Below are positions 23,983 through 35,647 of a stretch of 64,000 nucleotides of DNA, one piece after another. The position numbers were made by a program, and so were the translations under genes. How positions within the stretch are numbered: position 1 is the stretch's first letter; each line of letters begins with the position of its first letter. The notes beneath the pieces were generated by a model. It was not told the DNA's origin. It made no database searches and saw nothing but the letters and a program-made list of their open reading frames with translations. This DNA is from Parascedosporium putredinis (Eukaryota; Ascomycota; Sordariomycetes; Microascales; Microascaceae): NCBI GenBank assembly GCA_949357655.1, contig CASHTG010000016.1:2542001-2606000 (forward strand), written 5' to 3'.

Positions 23983-25641
23983 CTAGTGATTCTGGTTGCT
24001 CATATCCCAATAGAGACTCTGGTTCAAGAACTGGTCGATATCGATATCCTGCAAACTGGGGATCTCCGCTGCCAACCCGCTCAGCCAACCAATGTCCTCG
24101 AGCTGCGGTGCCCCGAGCCCACGACGACATTGCCACCGCTCGGTACCGGGTATCGACTCAGAATCTCCCCAGCCGTGAAGCGCATCGTTCCTTGCGCTTT
24201 TGATGAAGCAAGATGAGCAAAGAAGCGGTCCCGAGCGCTTCTTGCGTAGCCTCCGTGGAATAGACCGAGGCGACCATCCCCAGGCAATCCATCGCCTCCC
24301 TGAGCTGCGAGATGGAGGCGTACGTGTCAATGGCAAGAAGGATACACACTATCTGAAACGGAATATTGGCCATGTGGTGCCAAGGCGCTCGTTGGTCGAG
24401 CAAAGTGCGCGCGGCCTGGATACCCTCCAGCGTCACGGATAGTATTCTCTCCAGGACAGGAGCAGTAAATGAAATATTGAGAGACTTCAACCGCCGACAA
24501 ATGCATAGCACGAGGTTGCACCGGGCAAGTTTGGTCGGCGGAATTGAATACGTGAGCCCCAGGACCGTGTCGAGCGTGGCCTCCAATTCCGACGTTTCCG
24601 GTGCTTGTCCCGGATCCAGAATCTCAGCGTAGGGCAAAAGCTCAAGAAGCTCGACGGTCTGGTCTCCAGGCCGCGTCGAGGGACCATGGTGGACGCATTG
24701 TGCAGGATGATCCTGGAGCGACCAATATCAAAAGACATCCACGTGTTGAGGTGCTTGGCAACCCCAAACAGCCTCCTGCGTATCTCGGGATCGATGTCGT
24801 CCCCAGCCAGCGGCAGCACGCTCTCCTTGAAGGCTCGCAATGCAACCCCCGCCTCCACCATGTGCATCAGCAAGCAGCTGGCCATCCACGCCGCGTGCGG
24901 GCGCCCCGTGATCCGCAGGTACGTGACCCGCAACGCCCACGCCGTGATGCTCGCCACGGTCGGGTTGCTCGACAGCGCCCGCTCGAGCATCGTCCTGGCC
25001 GTTTGCGCGCAAATCCTCTCCAGCGAGCTGACGTCGACCTGCGAGAATAGACAGCCGAGCGCGGCAACGCCGTGGAGGATGCAGTCGTACTCGTTCTGCA
25101 AGTCGAGATTCCGCCATCGATGGTGCACTTGAAGCGCCAGCTCCTCGCGGTTCACGAAGCCGTAGACCGGGTCGACTTTGTCAAAGTACACGGAGACTAG
25201 ATTTTCCATCTCCGCGCGGGACACTAATTCCGCAATGTTGCGGCACTCGAGGGTCTCGCCCCGTCCCGAGAGCCGAGAAACGGGTTCCAGGCGAAGAGGT
25301 GCATGCGGGGCGCATTTTTAGGGTCGATTTTGAGCGCGAGCTTTCGCGCAAACGCCGCACCGGAGTTGGCCTCGAGCGAGCAGAGGTGCCTATGAACGCC
25401 GGATGTCGGCGTCTCGACGGCGCTGCCGTTGGGGAAGGGCCACACGGTATCACCGGATACTTAAAATCCGGCGCGTGTACCGAGCGGGCTTTGCGGCCCC
25501 GAGGTGATCCCTGCTGATAGGTACACTCATACTGAACCTAATGCATGGAGAGCAAGGCTGGGCGCTATCACACTTCCTCTTGAAGGATCGGCAGGTGTCG
25601 CATGCGACCTTGGACCGCCGCCTCTTTTGGATCGCGGACAT
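23983..25641 (-). CDS. Zn2Cys6 fungal transcription factor
   Basis: Starts at 25641 with a basic stretch and the cluster VACDTCRSFKRKCDSAQPC then CSPCIRF; the last cysteine (YECTYQQG) falls in the next frame. If one base is missing near 25530 the spacing becomes exactly C-x2-C-x6-C-x5-C-x2-C-x6-C. The middle homology region follows (VSVYFDKVDPVYGFVNREE, LRVTYLRITGRPHAAWMAS, GVAKHLNTWMSFDIGRSR). Further apparent losses lie near 25446, 25259-25262 and 24666, and two bases near 24198-24201, giving five breaks in 1.65 kb. The C-terminus ends QFLNQSLYWDMSNQ, an acidic/glutamine-rich tail. It is divergent from a monocarboxylate-type MFS carrier, so that carrier is its likeliest target. Confidence 0.75.
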
Positions 25642-26215
25642 TGGCGAAAGAGGAAAGTGGGTGGGCTACCGACCACCGTCTGCTAGCTTTCAATAAGTCG
25701 TGCCGAGGAAGCTCGGTACGTGGACTGGGACGGAGAAAGGAAGAAGGAAGAAAAGTCCGTCCCTCACTCGGTCTAGCTGCCGCACGAAGCCCCAACGGAG
25801 CCCTCGTTCCGATCACGTGTTGCGCTCGGGATGGGCGAATGTGAACCGAGGGCGGAAGACTGGATACGGCGGTTGGCCTTGTCGTTTGCTTGTCCTCGCA
25901 GAAAATAATCACTGTAAATTAGCGGTGACTCAGGAGTCCCGGATGCAAGTTCAAAGTTGAGCCAAAGCGCCGGTGCGGTCAAGTCGAGTCAAGATCGGAT
26001 AAAGCGGGATGAGCGGAAATATCGGGTGGGGCGGGTCGGGGGAACGGTAACGACGGCTGCCGTGGGTTGGAGACGGCATCAAAATTACCAATTCACGGAC
26101 AACACGGGTAGTATAAATATGCGTGAGAGGTAAGGGAAGAATAGACAATCCATTGCCCGCATCGTGTAGCTCCTGCCTAGTAAACAACGTAAAGTTGTGC
26201 GTGTGTCATCATAAA
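25642..26215. other. Shared divergent promoter, regulator/MFS carrier
   Basis: 574 bases between the start codons of a Zn2Cys6 regulator (-) and an MFS carrier (+). A TATA element for the carrier is at 26112. I see no clear CGG-based palindrome to name as operator. Confidence 0.5.
26112..26119 (+). promoter_or_regulatory. TATA box of the MFS carrier gene
   Basis: TATAAATA about 100 bases before the ATG at 26216. Confidence 0.6.
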
Positions 26216-27563
26216 ATGACATCTCAGACGAGCCATCAGTGGAAGCCGAGAAACGACTTGACGGCAAGCGACTTGACGACGAACGACGACCCCGAAAAAG
26301 CTTCCCTCGACATCTCGCCTCCTCCATCACAAGAAGGTTATCAATCATGCGATTCTCAAAGTCCTCCTCCCCCTGATGGAGGCCTGACAGCATGGGTTCA
26401 GGTGGCACTCATGCACGCCGTCTTCTTCAACACATGGGGCGTCGCAAACGGATTCGGCGTGTTCCAGGAATATTATTCAAAGACGCTCAATCAATCGCAA
26501 TCCGCAATCTCGTGGGTGGGGAGTGTACAAATGTGTCTTTTATTCTTAGTCGGCGTGGTGTCTGGGCGTGCCACCGACGCAGGCTACTTCAAGCGCGTGT
26601 TTGCCGCCGGAGTACTTATCCAACTGGTTGGCATCTTCACAACCTCCCTCTGCACGCGCTACTGGCAGATCTTCCTCGCGCAAGGCGTATGCCTCGGCCT
26701 CGGAAACGGGTGTACTTTTTGTCCCGCGCTGGCTATCTTATCCTCGTATTTCAAACGCAACAGGGCCTTAGCGATCGGGTTAGCATCGGCCGGCGGTGCG
26801 ACTGGTGGTCTAATATACCCCGCTGTAATCAATCGATTGATCAATCACCATGAGATTGGGTTCCCGTGGACCATGCGCGTGATGGGCTTCATGATGCTTG
26901 CGACGTATATCCCCTGCCTCGTCTGGTTCGCGCCTCGCCTACAGCCACGCAAGGCGGGGCCGTGGGTGGACTACTCGGCGCTGAAGGAACTTCCATTCGT
27001 CGCCTTCACCATTTGCATGACCCTCAGCTTTTGGGGCTCTATTTTGCCTTTGTCTACATGGGCACATTTGCACGCGATAAGGTCGGAGTGTCCGACCCTG
27101 CTAACCTCGTCATGGTTCTCAATGCCGTGGGCATCATTGGCCGGATCGTGCCGAACATTATTGCGGAGAGATGGACGGGCCTTCTCAATCTTCTCATCCC
27201 CTCGCCGTGTTGGGAGGGGGCTTGATATATTCCTGGGCAGGAGTTACGACAGAACCCGGTCTCTACGCCTTTGCCATCATCAACGGCTTTGTTTCGGCGG
27301 CGCTGCAAGCTCTCTTTCCTGCTATTTCGACGACCATGTCTCCCGACATGGATAAAATCGGTACGCGCGTTGGCATGATCCTTAGCGTGGTGAGTCTAGG
27401 CGTTTTGACCGGCCCCTACATTGCTGGTGTCCTGATTCAACGAGGGGGAGGCGACTATCTCTACGCGCAAATGTTTGGCGGGTCGATGTTAATTTTGAGC
27501 GCGATGGCAGGTATGGTCGTCCGGTTCGCAAGGGTGGGTTGGGTGTTGAAAGTTCGTGTCTAA
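26216..27563 (+). CDS. MFS monocarboxylate (MCT)-type transporter
   Basis: Plasma-membrane carrier of the fungal MCT/Mch family, about 445 residues. The cytoplasmic N-terminus ends in PPPPDGGLTAWVQVALMHA, the family's PDGG-x-W signature before helix 1. About twelve hydrophobic segments follow (ISWVGSVQMCLLFLVGVVSG, ALAIGLASAGGATGGLIYPA, GMILSVVSLGVLTGPYIAGV). One base appears missing in the G run at 27033-27036 (then LYFAFVYMGTFARDK) and in the C run at 27198-27201 (then LAVLGGGLIYSWAG). The ATG at 26216 is preferred because the text upstream of it has no coding character. Substrate is unknown; the family moves monocarboxylates, riboflavin and similar acids. Confidence 0.85.
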
Positions 27564-27883
27564 GGAGGTTACGCTCCGACGGTCGAGCAATAATGAAATA
27601 CATGTAGAGTTGGATTTGAAGAACACAGCATATTTTTTCCTGGGTATATATAGATATTGTACATTCAGTCACTGACTATAAAGAGGCACACATGCAATCA
27701 ATCAGAGAGACAAGACATGACAAGGGATGTGGTCCTGGTTAATTGCATCCGTAGCATTACAAAATCTCAAGGCGTGAAAAATTAGCTGCATTTCCTCTCC
27801 GTTTTTCACACTTCCACGCCAGAAAGAGAGCTTGATATTAGCTTCCCAACTTTATTCGCAAAGGACCAAGCCAAACAAGAAAC
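27564..27883. other. Short intergenic region
   Basis: 320 bases between two plus-strand genes; AT-rich, nothing recognisable. Confidence 0.55.
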
Positions 27884-28152
27884 ATGTCGCAGACAAAAGA
27901 CGCCCTGCCCGGAGGTCAAGTTCATGATCTCCTGACGATATTGCCGAAGCAATTTCTGGCGACGAGACGACCAAAGACGCCTGGTCCGACCTTACGGTTC
28001 TGGCGCGCAACGAATACATCTGCTGGGTCAGCGACGCCAAGAAAGCAGACACCCGGGATCGGCGCATTCGCCGTCTGGTGGAGGACCTGAGCAAAGGGAA
28101 GCGTCGACCTTGCTGCTGGCCTGGCTGTCCCCATCGCGACAAGGGCCAATAA
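27884..28152 (+). CDS. Small YdeI/OmpD-associated-type protein
   Basis: About 90 residues. The C-terminal two thirds read LTVLARNEYICWVSDAKKAD, TRDRRIRRLVEDLSKGKRR, then PCCWPGCPHRDKGQ and a stop at 28150. The pattern of A-R-N-E-(Y/F)-I-C-W-V...A-K...T-R-x-R-R-I is that of the YdeI/OmpD-associated domain, here with a C-terminal CCWPGC motif known from fungal members (as I recall them). The frame changes once near 27931, consistent with one missing base. The molecular function of the family is unclear. It is far shorter than neighbouring genes and easy to overlook because a longer meaningless frame runs on the other strand. Confidence 0.65.
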
Positions 28153-28752
28153 CCTTCACAAATATTAAAAGCACCCTTTCGACCTGCAGAGTGCAGCTGA
28201 GGCGGCCCAGTGAGAGCTGGGCGTCGGTCACCGTTGAGCCAGCAATTGGCCCTAGAGGTCTGAAGAGATGAGAAGAGAAGAGCTAAGGGATGAGGAGGGT
28301 GGGGAAAGTAAGTGGGGGCTGAAGAGGACCGACGACGCTTGTCAATCGGCGCTACTATGTCTGTTCTGTTGAACCTGATGAGAATCGAGCTGGCTTGGCT
28401 GAGGCAGCGACTGTGGATGTCTTGACACGAGTGGTGCAAACCCCGCAACGCCACGGCGACCATCTGCCCCGCAAGATCGTCAATGAGGTCATCAGAGCTT
28501 TGGCGGAGACCTTTCTCTAGCTTCGCCAGCTCTTCGTATCCCCTCTCCCCTTTTCCCCTTTGCCCTTTTAATCGAAGGTTACTCCCCGGATCAACCTCCC
28601 TCGCATGACTGAGCACCTCTCCACATTTTTTTCGTGTCAACCTTCCAATTGGGTTCATCATAACGCAAGCAGGCAGTCAGACAACCCTCCCCGTTTTTTT
28701 CCTTCTTCTTTTTTCCGCATCCCTCTCCTCCCCGGCCCCCGCTGACCTCACC
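28153..28752. other. Promoter region of the glutaminase gene
   Basis: 600 bases, with a strong pyrimidine tract just before the start codon (28695-28740), a common feature of fungal 5' leaders. No gene seen. Confidence 0.55.
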
Positions 28753-30146
28753 ATGAAGTCACCGATCCCCGATTACCTCAACCAGGTGTTGAACGCCGTT
28801 CGTCCAATCGAAGATGGCGCGCCCGCCGGCTACATTGATGTTTTGGCGAAAGCTGACACGTCCAAGATGGCAGTGGCCCTCGCCACGGTGGACGGCACCA
28901 TCTACTCGGCCGGCGACGACCAGGTAGAATTCTCCATCCAGTCCATCTCCAAGGCCTTTGTCTACGCCATCGCGATTTACGATGCCGGCATCGACGGAGT
29001 CCTCGCCAAGATTGGAGTGGAGCCTTCCGGAGATCGCTTCAACGAGCTTTCTCTCGAGCGCGAGACCAACCGGCCCATGAACCCCATGATCAACGCCGGC
29101 GCCATAACCGCGCACTCCCTGGTGGGCGGCGTCAATTCTACCGCCGAGGACCGCACCACCCGCATTTTATTGATGTTGTCCAAGCTCGCCGGCCGGCAGC
29201 TTCACGTCGACGAAGAAGTCTACGAAGCCGAACTCAAAGACGCCTTTCGCAACATTGGCCTCGCCTACATGCTCAAGGCCGCAGGGATCCTGAATGCAGC
29301 CCGGAAGATGCCGTCCGGGGTTACATCCGGCAGTGCTCCATCAACGTCAACGTGCGGGACCTCGCCATGATGGCCGCCACCCTCGCGAACGCCGGGGTCC
29401 ACCCCATCACGGGCGAAAAAGTCATTTCCCAGGGGAGCGTGCGTCAAGTCCTTTCCGTCATGACCACCTGCGGCATGTACGACGCCGCCGGCGACTGGGT
29501 CTCCAACATTGGCATCCCCGCGAAAAGCGGCGTGGCGGGCGGCATCATCGGCGCATTGCCGGGCCAGCTCGGGCTCGCGACTTTTTCCCCAAGCTCGACC
29601 ACCACGGCAATAGCGTCCGAGGCGTGGCCATGTGCCAGCGCCTTTCGTCGGACATGGGTCTCCACATGATGGACATTAGCCAGATTGGTCGGTCGACCGT
29701 CCGCAAGTCCGTCATCACCTTGGATACCGCGCCCGGTGCCGACGCCCACGGCCGGCTGGAAATTCCCGTCTTTGCCCTTCGAGGTGCGGTCCGGTTCTCG
29801 GGCGCTGAGCTTCTCACGCACTGTTGCGCGGGATCTCAACCAACCCGTCGAAGGTGATCCGAGCTCGGGGTGCAACGCCGTATGTCCTGCCGTCGTCTTC
29901 TCGCTCCGCGCCACCATTTCCCTGAGCGCCGTTGCCCAGAGGATTCTGCGAGAAAACATCCGCCGGCTGCACGCCGATTCGAAAAAGGTCTTCGTGGTCG
30001 ATCCGGCAAGGGTGCTGGAGGTGGACGAAATGGCCGAGAACGAAAAGCCCGTCATGGTTCGTACCGTCGACGACGTGATGGCGCTCGTGGGGGCAAGGGC
30101 TGCCGCGTTATCGCTGACGAGGGCGATTGAAGTTCATCTTCCATGA
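28753..30146 (+). CDS. Glutaminase (serine-type) with STAS-like C-terminal domain
   Basis: Hydrolyses glutamine to glutamate and ammonia; beta-lactamase-like fold. The first part has the family motifs QVEFSIQSISKAFVYAIA (catalytic S-x-x-K), NRPMNPMINAGAI, then VRDLAMMAATLANAGVHP, VISQGSVRQVLSVM and KSGVAGGIIGALPGQLG. The last ~140 residues (VFALRGAVRFSGAELL, FSLRATISLSAVAQRIL, SKKVFVVDPARVLEVDE) resemble a STAS domain, an arrangement found in some long glutaminases. The frame changes near 29291, in the C run at 29587-29590, and by two bases (or one extra) near 29825. No signal peptide, so cytoplasmic. The ATG at 28753 follows a pyrimidine-rich leader. Confidence 0.85.
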
Positions 30147-30724
30147 ATATTTCCATGCAAGTGCGTTGGTGACATGGTTGTGTCGGCATAGTGCAAGGCT
30201 GGCGGCCATGGGTCACGGATTAAGCCAGCTTTAGCTAGACGTGAACGACTAAACGCAGATAGTGGGCGCTTAATGGAGACATCTGCCAGCGACTAACCAA
30301 AAGTATTAAGCCTCGACTTTTTGAATTGAGCGATACCCGCTACCAGATTTGTGAGATTGGCCGGTCATTGGGCACTCGTACGCAAGTAGCTCGTAGCTTT
30401 TTACGTATCTTTAATACTTGGTCCGCAATTGCCATGTCGAGACGGAAATCGGCTTGCCGTGTAGCCGTCCACAGTCCGGATTGACGTTAAAAGCCCAACC
30501 CGATTGACGTCATTCAATTGTCCTTGTTACAAGCTTAGAATTAAAGTGCAAATATTAATCAATTCATCTCTTAACATTGGGAAAAAAATCAATAAAACGT
30601 ATAGTTGGTCCTCCCGCCCAGATGTTTGCACAATTGGATCCAGCCTTTTCAAGTCGCAGTTTCCGAAGCCGTTCAACTAGAAACCGCTAGCTGCTTGCAC
30701 CGGAGATCTCATCCATCACGCGCA
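30147..30724. other. Intergenic region
   Basis: 578 bases between same-strand genes, AT-rich from 30290 to 30600. No gene seen. Confidence 0.55.
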
Positions 30725-32116
30725 ATGGCTCTACGAATCGTTTTTAGTCTGTTGCCCTTTGTGGCGCCGTCAACAGCGGAAGCTCTTTACTCTACGTATA
30801 GCTTCACGCCGCTGCAGCACCTGGCAGGAATCGCTCCGTACTTCCAGCCTCAGGATCCTCCGTCGGATCCCGCCGCCCCCAGGGCTGCGTCGCCGACCGA
30901 GCAGCGTACCTAGTGCGCCATGCAGCCATTTACGCAAACGACTACGACTTCGAAGAGTACATTGAGCCGTTTTTGAGAAGCTTGGGAATTCCAGCGTTGA
31001 CTGGACCAAAATCCCTGCCCTCAACTTTCTCGACGGGTGGACGCCGCCCATCGAGGAATCAGACGTTTCGATCCTCACGAGGGTCGGGAAGCTCGAAGCG
31101 TCGCAGCTTGGGGTGGATCTCGGCTTCCGCTACCCCAACTTTCGCCTTCCGCAACAGATTTGGACTTCTTCTGCCGAAAGGACGGAAAAGTCCGCGAAGT
31201 CATTCGTGCACGGGCTCGAGGAGGACGACGGCACAATAAGCGTCGTCAGTATCTACGAATCGGAAGAGTCGGGCGCGGATAGCCTAACGCCATACAAAGG
31301 ATGTCCGGCCTACTCATCCTCGGCAGGGTCTGACCAATCGTCCGTGTTCAAGAAAAATATACCGCACCGATACTCGCTCGGTTCAATGACATCGCGCCAG
31401 GATTCGACTTCACCGAGGACGACGTGTTTGGGATGCAACAGCTCTGTGGCTACGAGACGGTGATTCGAGGGGACTCGCCGTTTTGTGACCTGGATCTCTT
31501 TACCCCGGACGACTGGTTGGGGTGGGAGTATTCCGAGGACATTAGGTATCATTACAACGTGGGATACGGCAACGAAGTCTCTGGATACGTCGGGCTACCT
31601 TGGCTCAATGCTACGGCCAACATTCTGCTAGGTGAGGACGATGCCGAGGAAGACCTATACGTCAGCTTCACCCACCGAGAGCTCCCACCCATGGTCCTAG
31701 TCGCAATGGGCCTATTCAACAACTCCGACTTTGGCGGTAGCGAATCCACAATCAACGAAACCATGCCCTTGGACAGGATCAACTACCGTCGCGCGTGGAA
31801 AAGCTCGAATACCCTGGCTTTCCTAAGCAACATTGCAATCGAGAGATTCCAATGCCAAGGTGCATACGGATACGACGATGGGGCGTACTACAGAGTTCTA
31901 GTCAATAGCTCCCCTCAGCCGATTCCTGATTGTAGCGATGGCCCGGGAACATCGTGCTCAAAATCCGGCTTCCAGACATACCTTCAAGAGAGGGTAGCCA
32001 AGTTTAGTGGCTTTTCTGACGCATGCGGAGTCGACTATTCAAACTCCACAGATGCACTCACTATTTACACATCGAGTAATAATAACACCACCGGTCTGGA
32101 AGACGCAGAAGAATAG
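30725..32116 (+). CDS. Secreted histidine phosphatase (phytase/acid phosphatase clade 2-like)
   Basis: Phosphomonoesterase of the branch-2 histidine phosphatase superfamily. The start at 30725 gives a signal peptide (MALRIVFSLLPFVAPSTAEA). The phosphate pocket reads LVRHAAIYANDYDFEEY, where the usual RHG-x-R is RHA-x-I, and the proton-donor region is FTHRELPPMVLVAMGLFN, an H-x-E where typical acid phosphatases have HD. Late cysteines (QCQGAYG, CSDGPGTSCSKSG, ACGVDYS) and N-x-S/T sites suit a secreted glycoprotein. One base appears missing in the C run at 30876-30880, the G run at 30984-30986 and the A run at 31353-31357. With these the family text is continuous. Substrate unknown. Confidence 0.8.
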
Positions 32117-32423
32117 AGCTAGGCATCATGCGCTTTCTGGCTTTATGCCCTTGTGCAACAGAGCATCGCGCTTCTTTACGTCGGTATAAAATGACGATAG
32201 TTTGGGAAGCATATTACACATGGCTTGCGAGTGACTGGAATTGCAATGGTATATGTATTGTGGATTAGGTAGAGCTTTGCGTGCGCGAATGAAAAAGGAA
32301 CTTGCGGTCATCTTTTACGATTAATTGGAAACACACAGTGACACCCGTAATGAATGGGAGCTTGTGAGGGCAGAGTGCATACCCTCAACGTATAGCTTCC
32401 CAGCCAAATCGCGGGTGTATGTC
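32117..32423. other. Convergent 3' region
   Basis: 307 bases between the 3' ends of the phosphatase (+) and the SDR (-); nothing else seen. Confidence 0.55.
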
Positions 32424-33372
32424 CTAACGATTAAGATGGCCTAGCAAGATGTCTGATAGCCCCTCAAACGCATCCCTCCGCTTATTCACCAACTCAAGAT
32501 ACGACTTATCTTCCGGGAAACCACCCACAATGACGAGGTCTCGCCCTTCGGCAAGCTGAGCCCATGCCTTCTCGATGAACTCATCGAGTGGCATGCCGAC
32601 CTTGCGGCCGACCTCGGGGGTCATGTAATCGTGGAGTTCGGCTATGGTTGTGTCATTGGTTATCCACTTGTCCGCAGAATAAAGCAGGATGAAGCAAGTT
32701 TTGGCAACGGGGGTGGGGTGGGGGTCCATTCCTAGACTTACTCTGAACAGCCGGAGGAGATTTCAATAATCTTGGTAGACTTGTCCTGGTTCATCCGGCG
32801 AAGGCAGTACACGTACGCCGTGAGAGCAGCTTTGGACGCGGAGTATGCGGGCATCGGCACCGCAGGTACGAGAGCGAGGTTACTGCTTGTGAAGGCGAGC
32901 GAGGTCGGGTAGGGCTTCGCCTGCAGCTGGGGCAGGAATTTGACCGAGAGATCGACCAGGCGGGAGAAGTTGGTGGACACCTCGGCATGGAAGGCGTCGA
33001 GGTCGACCTCCTCGGGCTTGGAAAGAAGGATAGGCGACTGTACGCCGGCGTTCAGGATGACGCTATCCAAGTCGGGGAATTTGCTCAAAATCCTGTCCAA
33101 ACAGAGCCCATCAGTATCATCATGCGCACAGGATGTTCGGTGCCACCTACGTACCCATTAACAAAGCTATCCAATCCCTCGCGGTCGTTGATGTCGTACC
33201 GCACCGCGCTGGCCTTGTCGCGGCCGTGCTTCTCCACGAAGGCGTCGAGCCTATCCTGGCGCCGGCCAACCGCGATCACCTTGGCGCCTTCACTGATGAA
33301 CTTGTCGGCCAGGGCAGCGCCGATGCCTGCCGTCGCGCCAACGACGAGAATTTGCTTGTAGTTGAATGCCAT
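32424..33372 (-). CDS. Short-chain dehydrogenase/reductase (SDR)
   Basis: NAD(P)-dependent oxidoreductase of about 255 residues. The start at 33372 opens directly into the Rossmann motif (QILVVGATAGIGAALADKF, i.e. G-x3-G-x-G), followed by AVGRRQDRLDAF, the NAG motif (VILNAGVQSP), and the active-site region with SNLALVPAVPMPAYSASKAAL (Y-x3-K). The C-terminus (DYMTPEVGRKVGMPLDEFIEK) is typical of fungal members close to DltE/short-chain reductases. Introns fit at about 33095-33160 and about 32668-32744. Just before the second intron the frame is off by two bases in a short C run (near 32755). A TATA element lies about 110 bases upstream. Confidence 0.8.
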
Positions 33373-35647
33373 CTTGCCTCGTTTTGGACGTGCGTCTTGG
33401 AATTTCGGAAGGATGGGCGTGTGTAACAAATGAGCTAGGGAGAGACTAGGAATAGATGCCAAGGCACGCCCGGGACCTGTATATTTTTATAGCTGCGGAC
33501 CTCCGGGAGACCACAACGTTGCCCCGCTCTTGAAGGGTGGGTTGCCGGCGTTCCGCTTGCATGATCTGTCTCAGTAAACGCCGATGGTTAATTCCGGATA
33601 TTGAATGTTATGTTCTGTTGTTCGTCGCGATGGCGATGAGGGCCCACTCACCCGCGCTAATCGAGTAGCCGTGGGGTGTGTGCGACGAAATGGTCAAATT
33701 TAAGGTCGGACAGGTATCAATTCAAGACAAAATTTCAGTTAATTTACCTGCTAGAACAGGAATCAGAATTGAGTCTGTATCCCGAAGCTGTTAAGGCCGG
33801 GTTGACACTTGCGATCCCGGAAGTACTGGACGCTTATCTACCTGCCTAGCTTCGTGTCAAGCCTGCCCCTGCATTGCCCCTCCCCTCTCCCGCCCGACCT
33901 CGGTAGTGCCCCTCTCTTAACCCCTCCAAGACCGCCGCCACTTCTTGTTTGTCGTGACCGGGGATTTAAAACCGACCTCTAATTCCGAAAACACGTGTCG
34001 GAGTTGTGCTCATGGCCGCCCTCGGCCGTCCCCGTGGAGTTACGCGATGCTTCTACTATCTGATCCCGAGAGAGCCGATGACTTGTGGAATCCCAACCGA
34101 AAACGCAAAACTCCTAATCGCGAAGCGAGGCCATTTTACGTAGTACCGCGCGGGAAGATTTCCTGCTCGCATCAAATTGTGGTCTATCCTACTTTACACT
34201 TCTCCAGGCGTCCAGCAAGCCGCTAACATTGTCGAGGTGTTCTGGCTCTTTTTCTGGATCGAAGAAAGCCTGGGATGAAGCTAATGGTCATCCATGGAAT
34301 CGATGGTCTCTCCTACTCTTAGCTGTCGCCTTGGTCCGACCCTGAGTGTACGCTTCCTTCGATATACCTCCTCCGTCGGTTCAGCTGCGTCTAAAAGTAT
34401 CTATGGTCTCCATTCACGGTTAGTGTCCCGTACAAATTGTGCGCGCAACATTGGGTGCCTCTCGAGGAGGCTGGCTAGTGTTAGCTCCGTTTATTTCTTA
34501 TCTCTAGGCTCTTGCAGCTGGAGAAAGACGCTTTGGTTCTAATGATTCCGAGCCTCTGGACCACTGGCGAGATCAGTGAAGTGACGCTAGATCGGCGATA
34601 GGCTATAGAGCTGATCGGCTGCTACCGTTGGTACACCAAGTCACGGCGTCATGATCTAGGTGAAGGCGTGGGGGAAGGATAAGTAAGCGAGGGTAGTACG
34701 TTACGCGTGCCCGAGATATGTAATAGTTGTGACTTGGTGCCCTCATGTTCCAGGAGACAAACGCCTTGGCACCGGAGAGAAAGCTATGCCGGAATATCAG
34801 ATAGGTCTCTGTTATTGAGGCCCGAATAAATATCTGTATCTCTGTTCCCGGAACCTGCTCTGATCCGAATAACAGACGCGAACGCTTACCGTCCCTGTGC
34901 GAATCCCTAATTGTAAGCCGCGCGTGTATAAGATGGGTTGTGAAAGAGTAGACGCCTATATCTCATATTCGATGATGAGCAACAAAACCATATAAAGTTG
35001 GCATGGAGCTCGAACCTGGGCATCACATATTATTAACATGGCGTTGCTATGATGGAATAGAAATAGTTATTTGGTTTCCAATGTGGCCTCCACCACTTGG
35101 ATTCAGCTCAAAAACGGCCTTGAGCACTAACAAAGAGAGTAACCAAGAACAGCGATACCAAATGATTCCTTGCCAGTCCCTTCGAGGTAACCCTAATCCA
35201 TTTATCTTTTAATGGTCCATCATAATCTTGCCATTGCAATCCTTCGACCGTTTTGTATAGAGAACTCAGTAATATACGTATTACTAATCTTTTTTTCTTG
35301 TTCGCGTCAGTGCTCGACGTGAAGTCTTGCTTTGATTCATCACTGAAATTTGTTTCAGATCAGATCAGCCAAACACTCTCCCCGTCCGCCTTATTCTACT
35401 TCAGTCTTCAGTTCCCTCATGCAACATCTGAAGGCTCCTTTCTATTCTTGCCGTAGCTATGGCCCTAAGTGCGAATACCGCGACCCACAGGCTCATTGCC
35501 TTATCACGAAGTGGGCGACGATGCTTTTGACCTGCGATTCTCGCAATCGGTATTTTTCGCAGGGTAGGTTGGGAACGCGCCAAGTCGTATTCCTCGTATT
35601 CAATCCTACAGAGGTTGAATAACGACAGCACCTTGAATATTTGGAAA
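33373..35647. other. Intergenic region, 2.3 kb
   Basis: Between divergent genes. Apart from the SDR TATA element I see nothing recognisable; base composition drifts to AT-rich towards 34800-35640. Confidence 0.55.
33481..33491 (-). promoter_or_regulatory. TATA box of the SDR gene
   Basis: TATAAAAATAT on the minus strand about 110 bases before the start codon at 33372. Confidence 0.6.

Noticed and set aside
27852..28661. 269-residue open frame on the minus strand
   Set aside because: It lies antisense to the YdeI-like gene and the glutaminase leader, is rich in Arg/Ser without domain structure, and the plus-strand protein is recognisable.
32738..32760. SDR ending at the stop before 32738
   Set aside because: A GTAAGT donor overlaps this stop and the conserved C-terminal text resumes after an acceptor near 32668, so the stop lies in an intron.
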